Source of the DNA: Pseudomonadota bacterium
Lineage (GTDB): Bacteria; Pseudomonadota; Gammaproteobacteria; Acidiferrobacterales; Acidiferrobacteraceae
Direction: 5' to 3'
NCBI GenBank assembly: GCA_021795715.1
Contig: JAJYPD010000002.1
Location: forward strand, 1 to 64,000
DNA length: 64,000 bases
Position numbers and translations under genes: made by a program. This document shows positions 44,879 through 53,746 of the stretch, piece after piece. The stretch's first letter is position 1. Every line of letters begins with the position of its first letter. The notes below the pieces were generated by a model that saw nothing but the letters and a program-made list of their open reading frames with translations, had not been told where the DNA came from and did no database searches.

Positions 44879-46045
44879 ATGGATACCACGAATCAGGGCC
44901 CGTCGCCGGAAGACGACATTCTCAAGACGCTCAAGGAGCGGCCGGCCGGTCGTCTGAAGATTTACATCGGTTCAGCGGCCGGCGTCGGCAAGACCTACCA
45001 GATGCTGCTCGAAGCGCAGCGCCTGCGCAGTGAAGGGGTCGATATCGTCCTTGGCTATATCGAGACCCACAAGCGCGCCGAGACCCAGGCGCAGGTCGGC
45101 GATCTCGAGCAGATCCCGTTACGCGACGTGCGTTACCAGGATCGCGTATTTCAGGAGATGAATCTGCCGGCGATTCTCGGGCGTCATCCCGAAGTCGTTG
45201 TCGTCGACGAGCTTGCGCATACGAACATTCCCGGAGTCGAGCATCCCAAGCGCTACCAGGATGTCGAGGACATATTGAAGGCCGGCATCAATGTCATCAG
45301 CGCCGTCAACATCCAGCACATCGAAAGCCTGAACCCCTATGTCGAGCGCCTGACGGGGGTCAAGGTGCGCGAGACCGTGCCCGATCGCATCCTCGGCATG
45401 GCAAGCGAGATCATCAACATCGATCTCAGTGTCGAGGACCATCGCGAACGGTTGCGCCGCGGCAAGATCTATCCGAGTGACAAGATCGAAAGCGCGCTGC
45501 GCGGGTTCTTTACGCCGGAAAATCTTGCCGCCATGCGCGAGATGGCGCTGCGCGAGGTGGCGAGCAAGGTCGAATACCAGACGGAAGAGCAGCGATTGCT
45601 CCGCGAAGCAGGCCCGCTGCGCCGCCCTGACCGGGTGGTCGTGTGTCTTGGCCCCGACCATGACGTGAATGTCGCCCTCCTGCGCCGCGGCGCGCGCATC
45701 GCCGGCCGCCTGAACGCCGACTGGTTCGCCGTCACGGTGGTGCGTCCGGATCTTGCGCCGAGCAAGGCGCTGAGCCCGGTCCGTCACGAATACCTGCGGC
45801 TTGAGCGCCTGGCGGAAGATTTGGGCGCCCAATTCAAGGTGCTCGAGTCCACCAGTGTCCTGGACGCGCTTGTCCGGTTCGTCGAAGAGCACGGCATCAC
45901 CATGGCGATTTTCGGCAAGGCCCGTCACGTGGGCTGGCGGCTGCGGCTGTTCAAATGGCTGACCCTGGAATTCCTGAACCACACGGACGGGGTCGATGTG
46001 CAAATCGTTGATACGAGCGAGCGTGAGCCGCAGACGCGCGCCTAG
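44879..46045 (+). CDS. kdpD: KdpD-type sensor lacking its membrane and kinase domains
   Basis: 388 residues: the KdpD domain with Walker A IGSAAGVGKTYQML (about 31-44), VDELAHTNIPG and HPKRYQDVEDIL, then a Usp-like domain (about 255-370) beginning DRVVVCLGPDHDVNVALLRRGA. Standard KdpD is about 900 residues and continues with four transmembrane helices, GAF, HisKA and HATPase. Here the gene stops cleanly (TAG) after the Usp domain, and a separate kinase starts 7 bases later. Short KdpD sensors are known in some bacteria. The protein probably senses potassium, c-di-AMP or ionic state and must signal in trans. Confidence 0.9.
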   Translation: MDTTNQGPSPEDDILKTLKERPAGRLKIYIGSAAGVGKTYQMLLEAQRLRSEGVDIVLGYIETHKRAETQAQVGDLEQIPLRDVRYQDRVFQEMNLPAILGRHPEVVVVDELAHTNIPGVEHPKRYQDVEDILKAGINVISAVNIQHIESLNPYVERLTGVKVRETVPDRILGMASEIINIDLSVEDHRERLRRGKIYPSDKIESALRGFFTPENLAAMREMALREVASKVEYQTEEQRLLREAGPLRRPDRVVVCLGPDHDVNVALLRRGARIAGRLNADWFAVTVVRPDLAPSKALSPVRHEYLRLERLAEDLGAQFKVLESTSVLDALVRFVEEHGITMAIFGKARHVGWRLRLFKWLTLEFLNHTDGVDVQIVDTSEREPQTRA

Positions 46046-46052
46046 GTGGGAT

Positions 46053-47858
46053 ATGTTTCATTCTCTCAGTAATCGTTTGATCATCGCCATCCTGGCCGTA
46101 TTGGCCCTTCTCGGCACACTGGGCGGCCTGTTGATCACGCGCATCGGCCAGCTCGATGATGCCACCAGCCGCATTCTCGCGGCTAATGTGCAGATCACAC
46201 ACACCATCAACGGCATGGACCAGGCGATGGCCGCCTATCGGCAGGCCGGTACCAGCGGCGCGCGCGGGCGTGCCGATGCACAGTTCGCGACAGTGCTGCG
46301 CTCTGCGAAGATCATCATGACGGCACCGGCGGCCCAGGCGGAGCTTGGGCGCGTGGCGCAGGCGTGGGGTGCGTATAAACAGCATCCGTCACGCGCTGCG
46401 TTCCTGGCGGCACAGACGCGGTTGCATGTCCTGCAGGCGGCGGAGAGACGCGTCACGGGGCATCAGGAACACAGGGCCATTCACGCCATACGCGATCTCA
46501 CGCTGTTTGCGACTTTGGGTCTCATCGTGGCGCTGTTCGTGATGCTGGTGTTTTCGCTTTGGGTGGTGCGCCTGATCGTGCGGCCCCTGCGTCATCTGGC
46601 GCACAGCATCCACGATCTGAGTCCGGCGGGCGCCCACCGCGAACTGGAACGGTACACGCTGTCGGAATTCGACGACGTGACGCGCGAATTCAACGGTCTG
46701 CTGCGCCGCCTGGAAAAGTACGAGCGCGGCAACGTCGACAAGCTGGTGTTCGAGAACGCGAAGATCGACGCGCTTATCAATTCGATCGACGACGGTCTCA
46801 TCCTGCTCGATCGGCAGGGCAAGATCCTGCATGTCAATTTCATGGCCGGCATGCTCTTGCAGACGGAGCCGGGCGAACTTCTCGGCCGCAACATCAACGA
46901 CCTCAACATCGCCACGCGTTTTTACATCAATCTGCGCAACGCACTGGGCTCCTTGCGGCGCGAGGACCAGGAGGAGCCCCAGTACAGCCGCAACGAATTC
47001 TCGCTGACCATCCGCGGACGCCTCCACTCCTACATCCTGAAGACCGTGCCGTTTCGCGACAAGCGGCGCAGCACGATCGGCCTGATCGTTGTTTTGCAGG
47101 ACGTCACCGAGCTGCGCCATGCGGAACACCAGCGCACGCAGCTGCTTGCCACGCTTTCGCACGAATTGAAGACGCCGCTCACCAGCCTGAGCCTCAGCAT
47201 CGGCAGCCTCTATGAGACGGCAGAGCAGGACCATTATCCGCATCATGTCCGCCAGCTTCTCGATGTCGGCAAGGAGGAGATCTACCGGTTGACCCAGCTG
47301 GTGGAGGATCTCCTGGATGTGTCCCGCCCCGACGCGATCCGGACGAGCATCGATCTGAAAACCTTCGAGCTCTGCGAATTCCTGCGTCGCCAGGCCCACT
47401 CCTTCCGCCTGCAGGCCGACCTGCAGGATGTGGATCTGGTGCTGTCGTGCGTCCCGGATCTGACGATCAATGCCGATCCGGTCAAGCTTGGCTGGGTGTT
47501 CAACAATCTGCTGTCGAACGCATTGCGCCATACTCCGGTGCACGGTCAGGTGATGCTTGCGGCGAGGCCCGAGGAGGGCAAGGACCAGGTCCTGATCGAG
47601 GTGGCAGACACCGGACGCGGAATCCCGCCGGAGGAGCTGCCGCAGATATTCGAGTGGTTTACGCAGGGCGCTGCGGGATCCGGGTCGGCCGGTATGGGGC
47701 TTGCCATCGTCCGCGAGATGGTCGAGGCACATGGCGGGCGGATCGAGGTGCAGTCGCAGCTGCATCAGGGCACCCGCTTCCTGATCACCCTGCCGCACCG
47801 CCCGACGGCGGCCAGTCTGCCATTGCAACCCACGGTGCCCGCGCCAGATGGTGGTTGA
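46053..47858 (+). CDS. HAMP-PAS sensor histidine kinase in the kdp locus
   Basis: 601 residues. TM1 (about 8-28), a periplasmic sensor loop of roughly 120 residues, TM2 (about 148-172), HAMP (IVRPLRHLAHSIHDL onwards), PAS (about 245-365, including SIDDGLILLDRQGKILHVN), the H-box TLSHELKTPLTSLSL, the N-box NNLLSNALRHT, then DTGRGIPPEEL and AGMGLAI. None of KdpD's own four-helix membrane unit is present. ATG 46053 was chosen because the TM helix starts right after it. The stop overlaps the response-regulator start (TGATG-type), so the two are a pair. It probably supplies the kinase missing from the short KdpD. Confidence 0.93.
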   Translation: MFHSLSNRLIIAILAVLALLGTLGGLLITRIGQLDDATSRILAANVQITHTINGMDQAMAAYRQAGTSGARGRADAQFATVLRSAKIIMTAPAAQAELGRVAQAWGAYKQHPSRAAFLAAQTRLHVLQAAERRVTGHQEHRAIHAIRDLTLFATLGLIVALFVMLVFSLWVVRLIVRPLRHLAHSIHDLSPAGAHRELERYTLSEFDDVTREFNGLLRRLEKYERGNVDKLVFENAKIDALINSIDDGLILLDRQGKILHVNFMAGMLLQTEPGELLGRNINDLNIATRFYINLRNALGSLRREDQEEPQYSRNEFSLTIRGRLHSYILKTVPFRDKRRSTIGLIVVLQDVTELRHAEHQRTQLLATLSHELKTPLTSLSLSIGSLYETAEQDHYPHHVRQLLDVGKEEIYRLTQLVEDLLDVSRPDAIRTSIDLKTFELCEFLRRQAHSFRLQADLQDVDLVLSCVPDLTINADPVKLGWVFNNLLSNALRHTPVHGQVMLAARPEEGKDQVLIEVADTGRGIPPEELPQIFEWFTQGAAGSGSAGMGLAIVREMVEAHGGRIEVQSQLHQGTRFLITLPHRPTAASLPLQPTVPAPDGG

Positions 47859-49036
47859 TGGCCAACATCCTCATCGTCGATGACGATCGTCAGATCCGTT
47901 TGACCCTTTGCATTCATCTCGAACGCAAAGGCTACCGGGTCCGTGATGTGGCCTCGGTGTCGGCTGCCTTGAACGCCCTCAAGGAATATCACGCCGACAT
48001 CGTCCTGAGCGATTTGCGCATGGAGAAGGAAAGCGGTCTGGAACTCCTTGCCGCCGTCCGCAACGAACACCCCGACCTTCCCGTGATCATCATGACCGCC
48101 TATGGCACCATCGAGAAGGCCGTCGCGGCGATCCGCCTTGGCGCGGCGGATTTCGTGGTCAAGCCGTTTTCGCCTGCGGAAATCGAGCAGGTTTTGGTGC
48201 GCAACATGCACATTCGCGGGCTGCAGGCGGAAAACCGCAGTTTGCGGGCTGCGCTTGGACAGGGTGAGATGCTGACGTGCTCGCCCGCTTTGGGGCGTGT
48301 CCTGGAGATGGCCGCCCGCTTTGCGAAAAGCGAGGCGACGCTGTTGATTCTTGGAGAAAGCGGCACCGGCAAGAGCCTGCTTGCGCGCCACATTCACCGG
48401 ATCAGCCACAGGGCGCACCAGCCGTTCATCGATGTCAATTGCGCAAGCCTCGCCACGAACCTGCTGGAAAGCGAACTGTTCGGCCACTGCCGGGGCGCCT
48501 TTACCGGTGCCGTCAAGGACAAGCCTGGCCGTCTGGAGGCGGCTCATCAAGGGACACTTTTTCTCGACGAGATCAGCGAAGTGTCCATCGATGGCCAGGC
48601 GAGGCTGCTGCGCTTCCTGCAGGACAAGGTGTTCGAGCGGGTGGGCGACACAAAGACACGGGCCGTGGATACGCGGATCATCGCTGCGAGCAATCGCGAT
48701 TTGCGCAGCCGGGTCGCGGAACACGCTTTCCGGGAAGATCTCTACTATCGCCTGAACGTCGCCGAACTGACCATGCCGCCACTGCGGGAGCGACCCGAGG
48801 ACATCACGCTCCTGACCGGCCACTTTCTCGCGCAGGCGGCGGCGCGCAACGGTCTTTCATCGGTCCCCGCGGTGGATGGCGAGGTATCCGCTCTTTTCGC
48901 CCGCTACGACTGGCCCGGCAATGTGCGCGAGCTCCACAACGTCGTGGAGCGCTGCGTGATCCTTGCGGGTACGGAAACCATTCGTCTTTCGCATCTGCCC
49001 GATCCGTTGCTGCAGTGCGCCGCAAAACCTCTGTGA
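47858..49036 (+). CDS. NtrC-family sigma54 activator without a DNA-binding domain
   Basis: 392 residues. Receiver (1-120): ILIVDDDRQ, Asp in DIVLSDLRME, Lys in FVVKPFSP. AAA+ domain (about 140-365): Walker A LGESGTGKSLLA, the sigma54-contact loop GAFTGAV, Walker B TLFLDEISEV, and arginine-finger region YYRLNV with WPGNVREL. It then ends QCAAKPL only about 20 residues after the AAA+ fold, so the Fis-type HTH of NtrC proteins (normally ~60-80 residues more) is absent. No HTH-like sequence follows in another frame. Such solution-acting activators are known (FlgR of Helicobacter, CtcC of Chlamydia). Likely partner: the kinase immediately upstream. Confidence 0.92.
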   Translation: MANILIVDDDRQIRLTLCIHLERKGYRVRDVASVSAALNALKEYHADIVLSDLRMEKESGLELLAAVRNEHPDLPVIIMTAYGTIEKAVAAIRLGAADFVVKPFSPAEIEQVLVRNMHIRGLQAENRSLRAALGQGEMLTCSPALGRVLEMAARFAKSEATLLILGESGTGKSLLARHIHRISHRAHQPFIDVNCASLATNLLESELFGHCRGAFTGAVKDKPGRLEAAHQGTLFLDEISEVSIDGQARLLRFLQDKVFERVGDTKTRAVDTRIIAASNRDLRSRVAEHAFREDLYYRLNVAELTMPPLRERPEDITLLTGHFLAQAAARNGLSSVPAVDGEVSALFARYDWPGNVRELHNVVERCVILAGTETIRLSHLPDPLLQCAAKPL

Positions 49037-49172
49037 CTGCCGCCGCGGCGGCTTTGAGAGGAGGGTCTTTTGGGGGGTGGCGGGCGTTGGCCAAGGACCC
49101 GGTATGGACTTGCGCATGCCGCGCCTTGGTTGGGGGCAAAGCGCCGTGACCGGGGCTGAGAACTGTGTGATC

Positions 49173-49721
49173 ATGGGGCCGCAGGGGCGGATCATTCTGA
49201 CGGGCTGTGAGGGGGTACGGGCTACGCCTTCTTCTGAGGAGCGATTATTCTTCGCGCTGTGGCCGAAAGCCGCGGTGGCGGAGGCCATCGCCGCCCATTG
49301 GCGCGGGGGCGGCGGCGTGATGGCCGCCGATTTGCATATGACCCTCGCCTTTCTGGGCGCGACTTGCCCTGATGAGAAGGCGATGCTCATGACGTGGGCG
49401 GAGGCCGCGCGGGGTGAGGCATTTGCGATCCGTCTGGATCGGGTGGCCTACTGGGAGAAGCCCGCGGTGGTGGTGCTCGAACCTAGGCATGTGCCTTTGG
49501 CGGGCCTGCGTCTGGCCGAGCGGGTCCGCGGCTGGGCGGTGCGCATCGGGCGGCCGCTGCCAGACTGCCGGCCGCATGTTACGCTCGCGCGCCGCCAGAA
49601 AGGACTGGACCCGGTCGCGCCCGCTGCAATCGATTGGCATGTGGAGGATTTTGTGCTGGCCCGTTCAGATCCGGCTGCATCACCCCGTTACACGATCCTG
49701 GCGCGCTGGCCGCTGTCATGA
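49173..49721 (+). CDS. thpR: RNA 2',3'-cyclic phosphodiesterase (LigT/ThpR family)
   Basis: 2H phosphoesterase fold of about 182 residues. The two catalytic H-x-T motifs are HMTLAFLG and PHVTLAR, spaced as in the family, and the protein begins RLFFALWP like LigT proteins. ATG 49173 is the nearest start, but the domain starts about 20 residues later, so a later start is possible. It opens inside a low-content stretch after the regulator gene and overlaps marC in an ATGA. Confidence 0.85.
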   Translation: MGPQGRIILTGCEGVRATPSSEERLFFALWPKAAVAEAIAAHWRGGGGVMAADLHMTLAFLGATCPDEKAMLMTWAEAARGEAFAIRLDRVAYWEKPAVVVLEPRHVPLAGLRLAERVRGWAVRIGRPLPDCRPHVTLARRQKGLDPVAPAAIDWHVEDFVLARSDPAASPRYTILARWPLS

Positions 49722-50341
49722 AGCAGGCATTCGACATTTTTCTGACCTTTTTTGTGGTGATCGACCCGATCGGGCTTGTGCCGATGTTTGCGGCGTTGAC
49801 GGCGGGCGCGAGCACGGATTTCCGGCGGCAGATGGCATGGCGGGGGGTGGCGATCGCGGCCGGTGTGCTGTTGTTCTTCGTTTTCGTCGGCTTTGGCGTC
49901 TTGCGCGTGCTGGGTATCGGCATCCCGGCATTTCGGATTGCCGGCGGCATCCTGCTGCTGTTGCTCGCCATCGACATGGTGTTTGCGCGTCATTCCGGAA
50001 TGCGCTCGACAACGGAACGGGAGGCGAACGAGGCCCGCGGCCGCGATGACATCTCGGTGTTCCCTCTGGCGATTCCGCTCATTGCCGGGCCTGGCGCCAT
50101 GACATCTTTGCTGCTCATGATGTCGCCTGCGACGAAGACGGCACATGTGGCGCTGGTACTCGGTCTGCTGTTTCTGGTTTTGGGTATCACCCTGGTGGTG
50201 CTCTTGTCCACGGTCCGCATCCTGCAGGTCATGGGCGAGACCGGCGCCAATGTCGTGACGCGCCTTTTGGGGGTATTGCTCACCGCTTTGGCGGTACAGT
50301 TCATCCTGACCGGGCTGCAGACCGGCCTCACGTATCATTGA
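49718..50341 (+). CDS. MarC-family integral membrane protein
   Basis: 207 residues with six hydrophobic segments. MarC hallmarks: FFVVIDPIGLVPMFAAL, GFGVLRVLGIGIPAFRIAGGILL and PLAIPLIAGPGAMTSLLL. The family (formerly linked to multiple antibiotic resistance) has no proven transport substrate. ATG 49718 overlaps thpR (ATGA). About 540 bp without a gene follow. Confidence 0.88.
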   Translation: MKQAFDIFLTFFVVIDPIGLVPMFAALTAGASTDFRRQMAWRGVAIAAGVLLFFVFVGFGVLRVLGIGIPAFRIAGGILLLLLAIDMVFARHSGMRSTTEREANEARGRDDISVFPLAIPLIAGPGAMTSLLLMMSPATKTAHVALVLGLLFLVLGITLVVLLSTVRILQVMGETGANVVTRLLGVLLTALAVQFILTGLQTGLTYH

Positions 50342-50885
50342 GGCGGCGCGTGCGCGGGCGATTCCCGTGTGTAAGGCCGCGACCGCCTGAGCGGCCGCCG
50401 CACCCGGTCGCCGCAAAAACCCCATGCGCAAGAATCGGATTGAGCGAGCCGGGGGCCTTCGCTAGCCTTGCGGTTGGTGTCTGCGGGCAGGGAACAAAAC
50501 GGTTGCGTCATCGATCCGCAACGGACTCGATCCCGGCCAATGCCTGATATCCGCGGCACAGGCCAAGGAGTCCCGGCGCCGGGAAGATTACCGTGGGCCA
50601 CGCGCAAAGATGGCCAGAGACAATCCGGCGCGGCATGACAGAATCGCGTGCACCAAGGTCCAGGTACAGGGGGCTATGTTGACGGAGGCATCCGGGTGGC
50701 GGATGGGTCTGGTCGGGGCAAGGCCTGCCGGTGGCGATCCTTGGATCATGCGCTTGCGGCAGTCCGATGACGCGGGGAACCGGCCTATGCGGCCGGCGCG
50801 AAAGGCCAGGCCTGGGCGATGGCATCGCGCACCCCGGTGCGGATCGTGCGCCCGCGGCGGAACAAACAAAACCGGGTGAATCGCC
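50342..50885. other. 544-bp region without a recognised gene
   Basis: Between marC and the Ada-like gene. Short open frames exist on both strands, including an 89-codon one at 50610-50879, but none shows a family motif or a good ribosome site. A 6-bp GGCCGC/GCGGCC hairpin lies shortly after the marC stop. The rest may contain an Ada-gene promoter or a decayed gene. Confidence 0.4.
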
Positions 50886-51779
50886 ATGCGTCTGCGCAGA
50901 ACGTCCGACTACGAGCGAATCGCGAGCGCCATCACGTTCATTGCCGGTCATGTGAACGAACAGCCCACTCTGGAGTGCGTGGCCCGGCAGGTTCATTTGA
51001 GCCCGTTTCACTTCCAGCGGCTTTTCAGCCGGTGGGCGGGGATCACGCCAAAGAGATTCCTGGAGGTCCTGACGCTCGCGCACGCCAAGGCGTTGCTCGG
51101 CGAATCCCGGTCGTGCCTGGATGTGGCCGGCGAGCTCGGCTTGAGCAGCACCTCCCGCCTGCACGACCATTTCGTGACTTTGGAGGCGGTGACGCCCGGG
51201 CAGTACAAATCGGGAGGTGAGCAGCTCATCATCGAATACGGTGTGCACGAGACACCTTTCGGCACAGGTTTTATCGCCATGACGGCAAAGGGCCTATGCG
51301 ACTTGGCATTCATCGATGGCGATGACGTGGCCGGGCATCTGGCCGAATTGCAGGCCAGGTGGCCGCGCGCTGTGGTCAGGTGTGATCCCGGAAGGACACA
51401 AACACCCCTGAAAAGACTCTTTGGCGGACAAAGGACCTGGGACAGGCCGTTGTCCCTATATGTTTCGGGGACGAATTTCCAGGTCCGCGTCTGGAACGCG
51501 CTGCTGCATATCCCTTCCGGCAAACTGGCAAGCTACGGCCAGATCGCCCAGGCGATCGGCCATCCCCGTGCGGCCAGGGCGGTGGGGCTGGCCGTAGGCG
51601 CCAACCCGGTGGCATTGGCCATCCCATGCCATCGTGTGATCCAAAGTGACGGCGGGTTGGGCGGCTACCGGTGGGGGACCGTCCGCAAGCAGGCCATTTT
51701 GGCCTGGGAGGCTGCGCGAGCGGCTGGTGAGGGCAATCCCCGTGCACCCAAAGGCGCCCGCAGAAAGATGCCGCGCTAG
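50886..51779 (+). CDS. Ada-like protein: AraC-type HTH fused to O6-methylguanine methyltransferase
   Basis: 297 residues. The N-terminal AraC HTH pair (about 10-105) includes VARQVHLSPFHFQRLFSRWAG and GELGLSSTSRLHDHF. The C-terminal half is the suicide methyltransferase, with TNFQVRVWNALLHIPSGKLASYG and the active-site motif IPCHRVIQSDGGLGGYRWG (Cys acceptor intact). The Ada N-terminal zinc domain with its second acceptor Cys is missing, as in many Ada relatives. It repairs O6-alkylguanine; a transcriptional role is possible. The ribosome site is weak. A terminator-like hairpin lies just after. Confidence 0.9.
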   Translation: MRLRRTSDYERIASAITFIAGHVNEQPTLECVARQVHLSPFHFQRLFSRWAGITPKRFLEVLTLAHAKALLGESRSCLDVAGELGLSSTSRLHDHFVTLEAVTPGQYKSGGEQLIIEYGVHETPFGTGFIAMTAKGLCDLAFIDGDDVAGHLAELQARWPRAVVRCDPGRTQTPLKRLFGGQRTWDRPLSLYVSGTNFQVRVWNALLHIPSGKLASYGQIAQAIGHPRAARAVGLAVGANPVALAIPCHRVIQSDGGLGGYRWGTVRKQAILAWEAARAAGEGNPRAPKGARRKMPR

Positions 51780-51812
51780 GCGTCTGGTCCGTCCCGCCGG
51801 CGAGGCGGCGCC

Positions 51813-51839
51813 AAAAAAGAAGGGCCTCGAGGGCCCTTC
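51813..51839 (-). terminator. Intrinsic terminator at the soxB/Ada boundary
   Basis: Stem GAAGGGCC/GGCCCTTC with a 5-base loop and an A6 tract at 51813-51818, which is a U-tract when read on the minus strand after soxB. It is a good terminator for the sox operon and its stem may also help the convergent plus-strand gene. Confidence 0.7.
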
Positions 51840-51845
51840 AGGAAG

Positions 51846-51859
51846 GTCGCTTAAGCGAC
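51846..51859. repeat. Perfect 14-bp palindrome next to the soxB stop
   Basis: GTCGCTTAAGCGAC is fully self-complementary and lies between the soxB stop (51869-51871) and the terminator. It may form a minor stem or be a protein site. Confidence 0.3.
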
Positions 51860-51868
51860 GGGGGGCCT

Positions 51869-53623
51869 TTAGGTCCTCACCGGCCATGGGGCATAGCCCG
51901 GGTTACCCTCCATGCCGATCAGGCGCGGGGTGTAGCCTTCCTTGACGTTGATCGTCTTCTGGTCTCGCAGGTATTCGGTGACGACATCCCAGATCTTCGG
52001 TCCGGGGTGTTTGGACCGATAGACGTCCGCCCATCCCGAAACCGTGTAGCGCTTGTTGGGCATGATCAGTTCGCCGTTGGCAAGGCGCATGTCCGAGATG
52101 CGGTGACCGATGTTGCGGTTCGGTGCGATCGTATAGGTCATGCCGCCAACGCGGATCATGTCGCCGCCTTGCTGGTAGTAGGGGTCCTTGTTGAACAGGT
52201 TGTCGGCAATCCCCTCCAGGGTCGTCTTCAGCTGCTTGCCCGTGTAGACGTTGAGGGTCGTCGCCGGATAGGTGATGGCGGTGTTGTTCATGACCGCCTC
52301 CATCGTGATCGGTTCGCCCGGCAGGAGGCTCGTGCCCCAGCGGAACCCGGGCGACAGGGCGATCTGTGCGCCGGTGACGGCAAGTTGCGCGTCGATGATC
52401 ATCTGGTCGAACGTGCCGTTGAAGTTGCCGCGGCGAAACAGCAGGCTGTCATTGACCGCCAGTTGCTCGGCGAGTTTGTCCTTGTAGGGCGCGCGGACCT
52501 TTTCGATGTAATCGGCCATTTCGGGATCGGCCGGCAGCAGCTCGGCGAACACGGGCATGAGCCGTGACCGGTAGCCGCGGATCCGGCCGCCGCGCACATC
52601 CAGGTCGAGCACGAGCAGGAACTTGGTGTTGGAGCCCGAATTGAAGACCAGGGTCGTACCGCCGCTGTTGCGCACAGGGACAGGTTCGGCCTCGGCGTCA
52701 TGTGTGTGTCCCCCCAGCAGCACATCGATGCCATGCACCTGGGAAGCCATCTTCAGGTCGACGTCCATGCCGTTGTGCGAGAGCACCACGACCACCTGGG
52801 CGCCTTTTGCACGGACTTCGTCGACGGTCTTTTGCATGTGCGACTGATCGATGCCGAACTGCCAGTTCGGTACCATGTACGCGGGATTGGCGATCGGCGT
52901 GTACGGGAAGGCCTGGCCGATGACCGCCACGGATACGCCGTTCAGTTCGCGGATCGTGTAAGGCTTGAAGATCAGGTTGCCCCAGGTCGCGTCATTGACG
53001 TTTTGCGCCAGGAATTCGATCGGGTGCAGTTCGTGCTTGACGGCTTCCATGACCCGCTTGGCGCCGTAGGTGAATTCCCAGTGTGCCGTCATGGCGTCGA
53101 CGCCAAGCAGCTTCTGGGCGCCGATCATGTCGCGGCCTTCCGTCCACATCGACGTCGCCGAACCCTGCCAGGTGTCGCCGCCATCGAGCAGGAGGCTGCG
53201 GCCATGCCGCTCGGCGCGAACACGCTTTAGCAGGGTGGCAAGGTGGGAGAACCCGCCGATCTTGCCGTACCGCCGGGACGCTTCCGTAAAGTCGAGATAG
53301 GTGAAGGCATTGGCGCGGTGTCCGCCTGCCGGCACATGAAAATATTTCAGGTAGGCATCGCCCACCAGGTGGGGCGGCCGCCCCCAGGCAAGTCCGACGC
53401 CCAGATTGATGTTGGGTTCGCGGAAATACACGGGTAGAAGCTGGGCATGGCAGTCGGTCATATGCAGCAGGCTGACGTTGCCGTATACGGGCATGTCATA
53501 GAGATGCGCAGCCGCCACCGGTACGTCCTTTTCCTGCAGGCCCTTGACACCACAGGCTGACAGACCGCTCGCGGCGCCCGCCAGCGCCAACATCTGCAAA
53601 AATTCCCGTCGCGATAAATTCAT
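51869..53623 (-). CDS. soxB: Thiosulfohydrolase SoxB
   Basis: Periplasmic dimanganese enzyme that hydrolyses sulfate off the SoxYZ-bound cysteine-S-thiosulfonate. 584 residues. A Tat signal, LSRREFLQMLALAGAASG, starts the protein, and a Cys after SGLSA would be a lipobox. Metal-site motifs: HMTDCHAQL, LLDGGDTWQGS, VLSHNGMDVD and LLGGHTHDAE. The C-terminal 5'-nucleotidase-like domain has AITYPATTLNVYTGKQL. It is last in a soxX-soxA-soxB operon on the minus strand. soxYZ and soxCD are not nearby. Confidence 0.96.
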   Translation of the reverse strand: MNLSRREFLQMLALAGAASGLSACGVKGLQEKDVPVAAAHLYDMPVYGNVSLLHMTDCHAQLLPVYFREPNINLGVGLAWGRPPHLVGDAYLKYFHVPAGGHRANAFTYLDFTEASRRYGKIGGFSHLATLLKRVRAERHGRSLLLDGGDTWQGSATSMWTEGRDMIGAQKLLGVDAMTAHWEFTYGAKRVMEAVKHELHPIEFLAQNVNDATWGNLIFKPYTIRELNGVSVAVIGQAFPYTPIANPAYMVPNWQFGIDQSHMQKTVDEVRAKGAQVVVVLSHNGMDVDLKMASQVHGIDVLLGGHTHDAEAEPVPVRNSGGTTLVFNSGSNTKFLLVLDLDVRGGRIRGYRSRLMPVFAELLPADPEMADYIEKVRAPYKDKLAEQLAVNDSLLFRRGNFNGTFDQMIIDAQLAVTGAQIALSPGFRWGTSLLPGEPITMEAVMNNTAITYPATTLNVYTGKQLKTTLEGIADNLFNKDPYYQQGGDMIRVGGMTYTIAPNRNIGHRISDMRLANGELIMPNKRYTVSGWADVYRSKHPGPKIWDVVTEYLRDQKTINVKEGYTPRLIGMEGNPGYAPWPVRT

Positions 53624-53664
53624 GAAAAACCTCGATCCAGAGTGGAAAGGCAGATTACAGCCCG

Positions 53665-53683
53665 GGGCAAGATCTGCTTGCCC
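53665..53683 (-). promoter_or_regulatory. Hairpin in the soxA-soxB intergenic region
   Basis: GGGCAAG/CTTGCCC stem with a 5-base loop, in the 123-bp gap between soxA and soxB. It could set different mRNA levels of soxXA and soxB by processing or partial termination. Confidence 0.3.
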
Positions 53684-53746
53684 GCGAATTTTTCGGCTGT
53701 AAGTAAGACGTTCCGGTCGCCGATTTATTCCCGGGACCGGTGGCGG

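Noticed and set aside
48963-49172. A missing HTH of the sigma54 activator encoded in another frame
   Set aside because: Translation of the frames after 49036 gives Gly/Arg/Cys-rich sequence with no Fis-like helix-turn-helix, so a frameshift explanation is not supported.
50508-51248. A 246-codon minus-strand frame opposite the Ada-like gene
   Set aside because: It is the antisense shadow of the AraC-type domain and the empty region, without motif or ribosome site.
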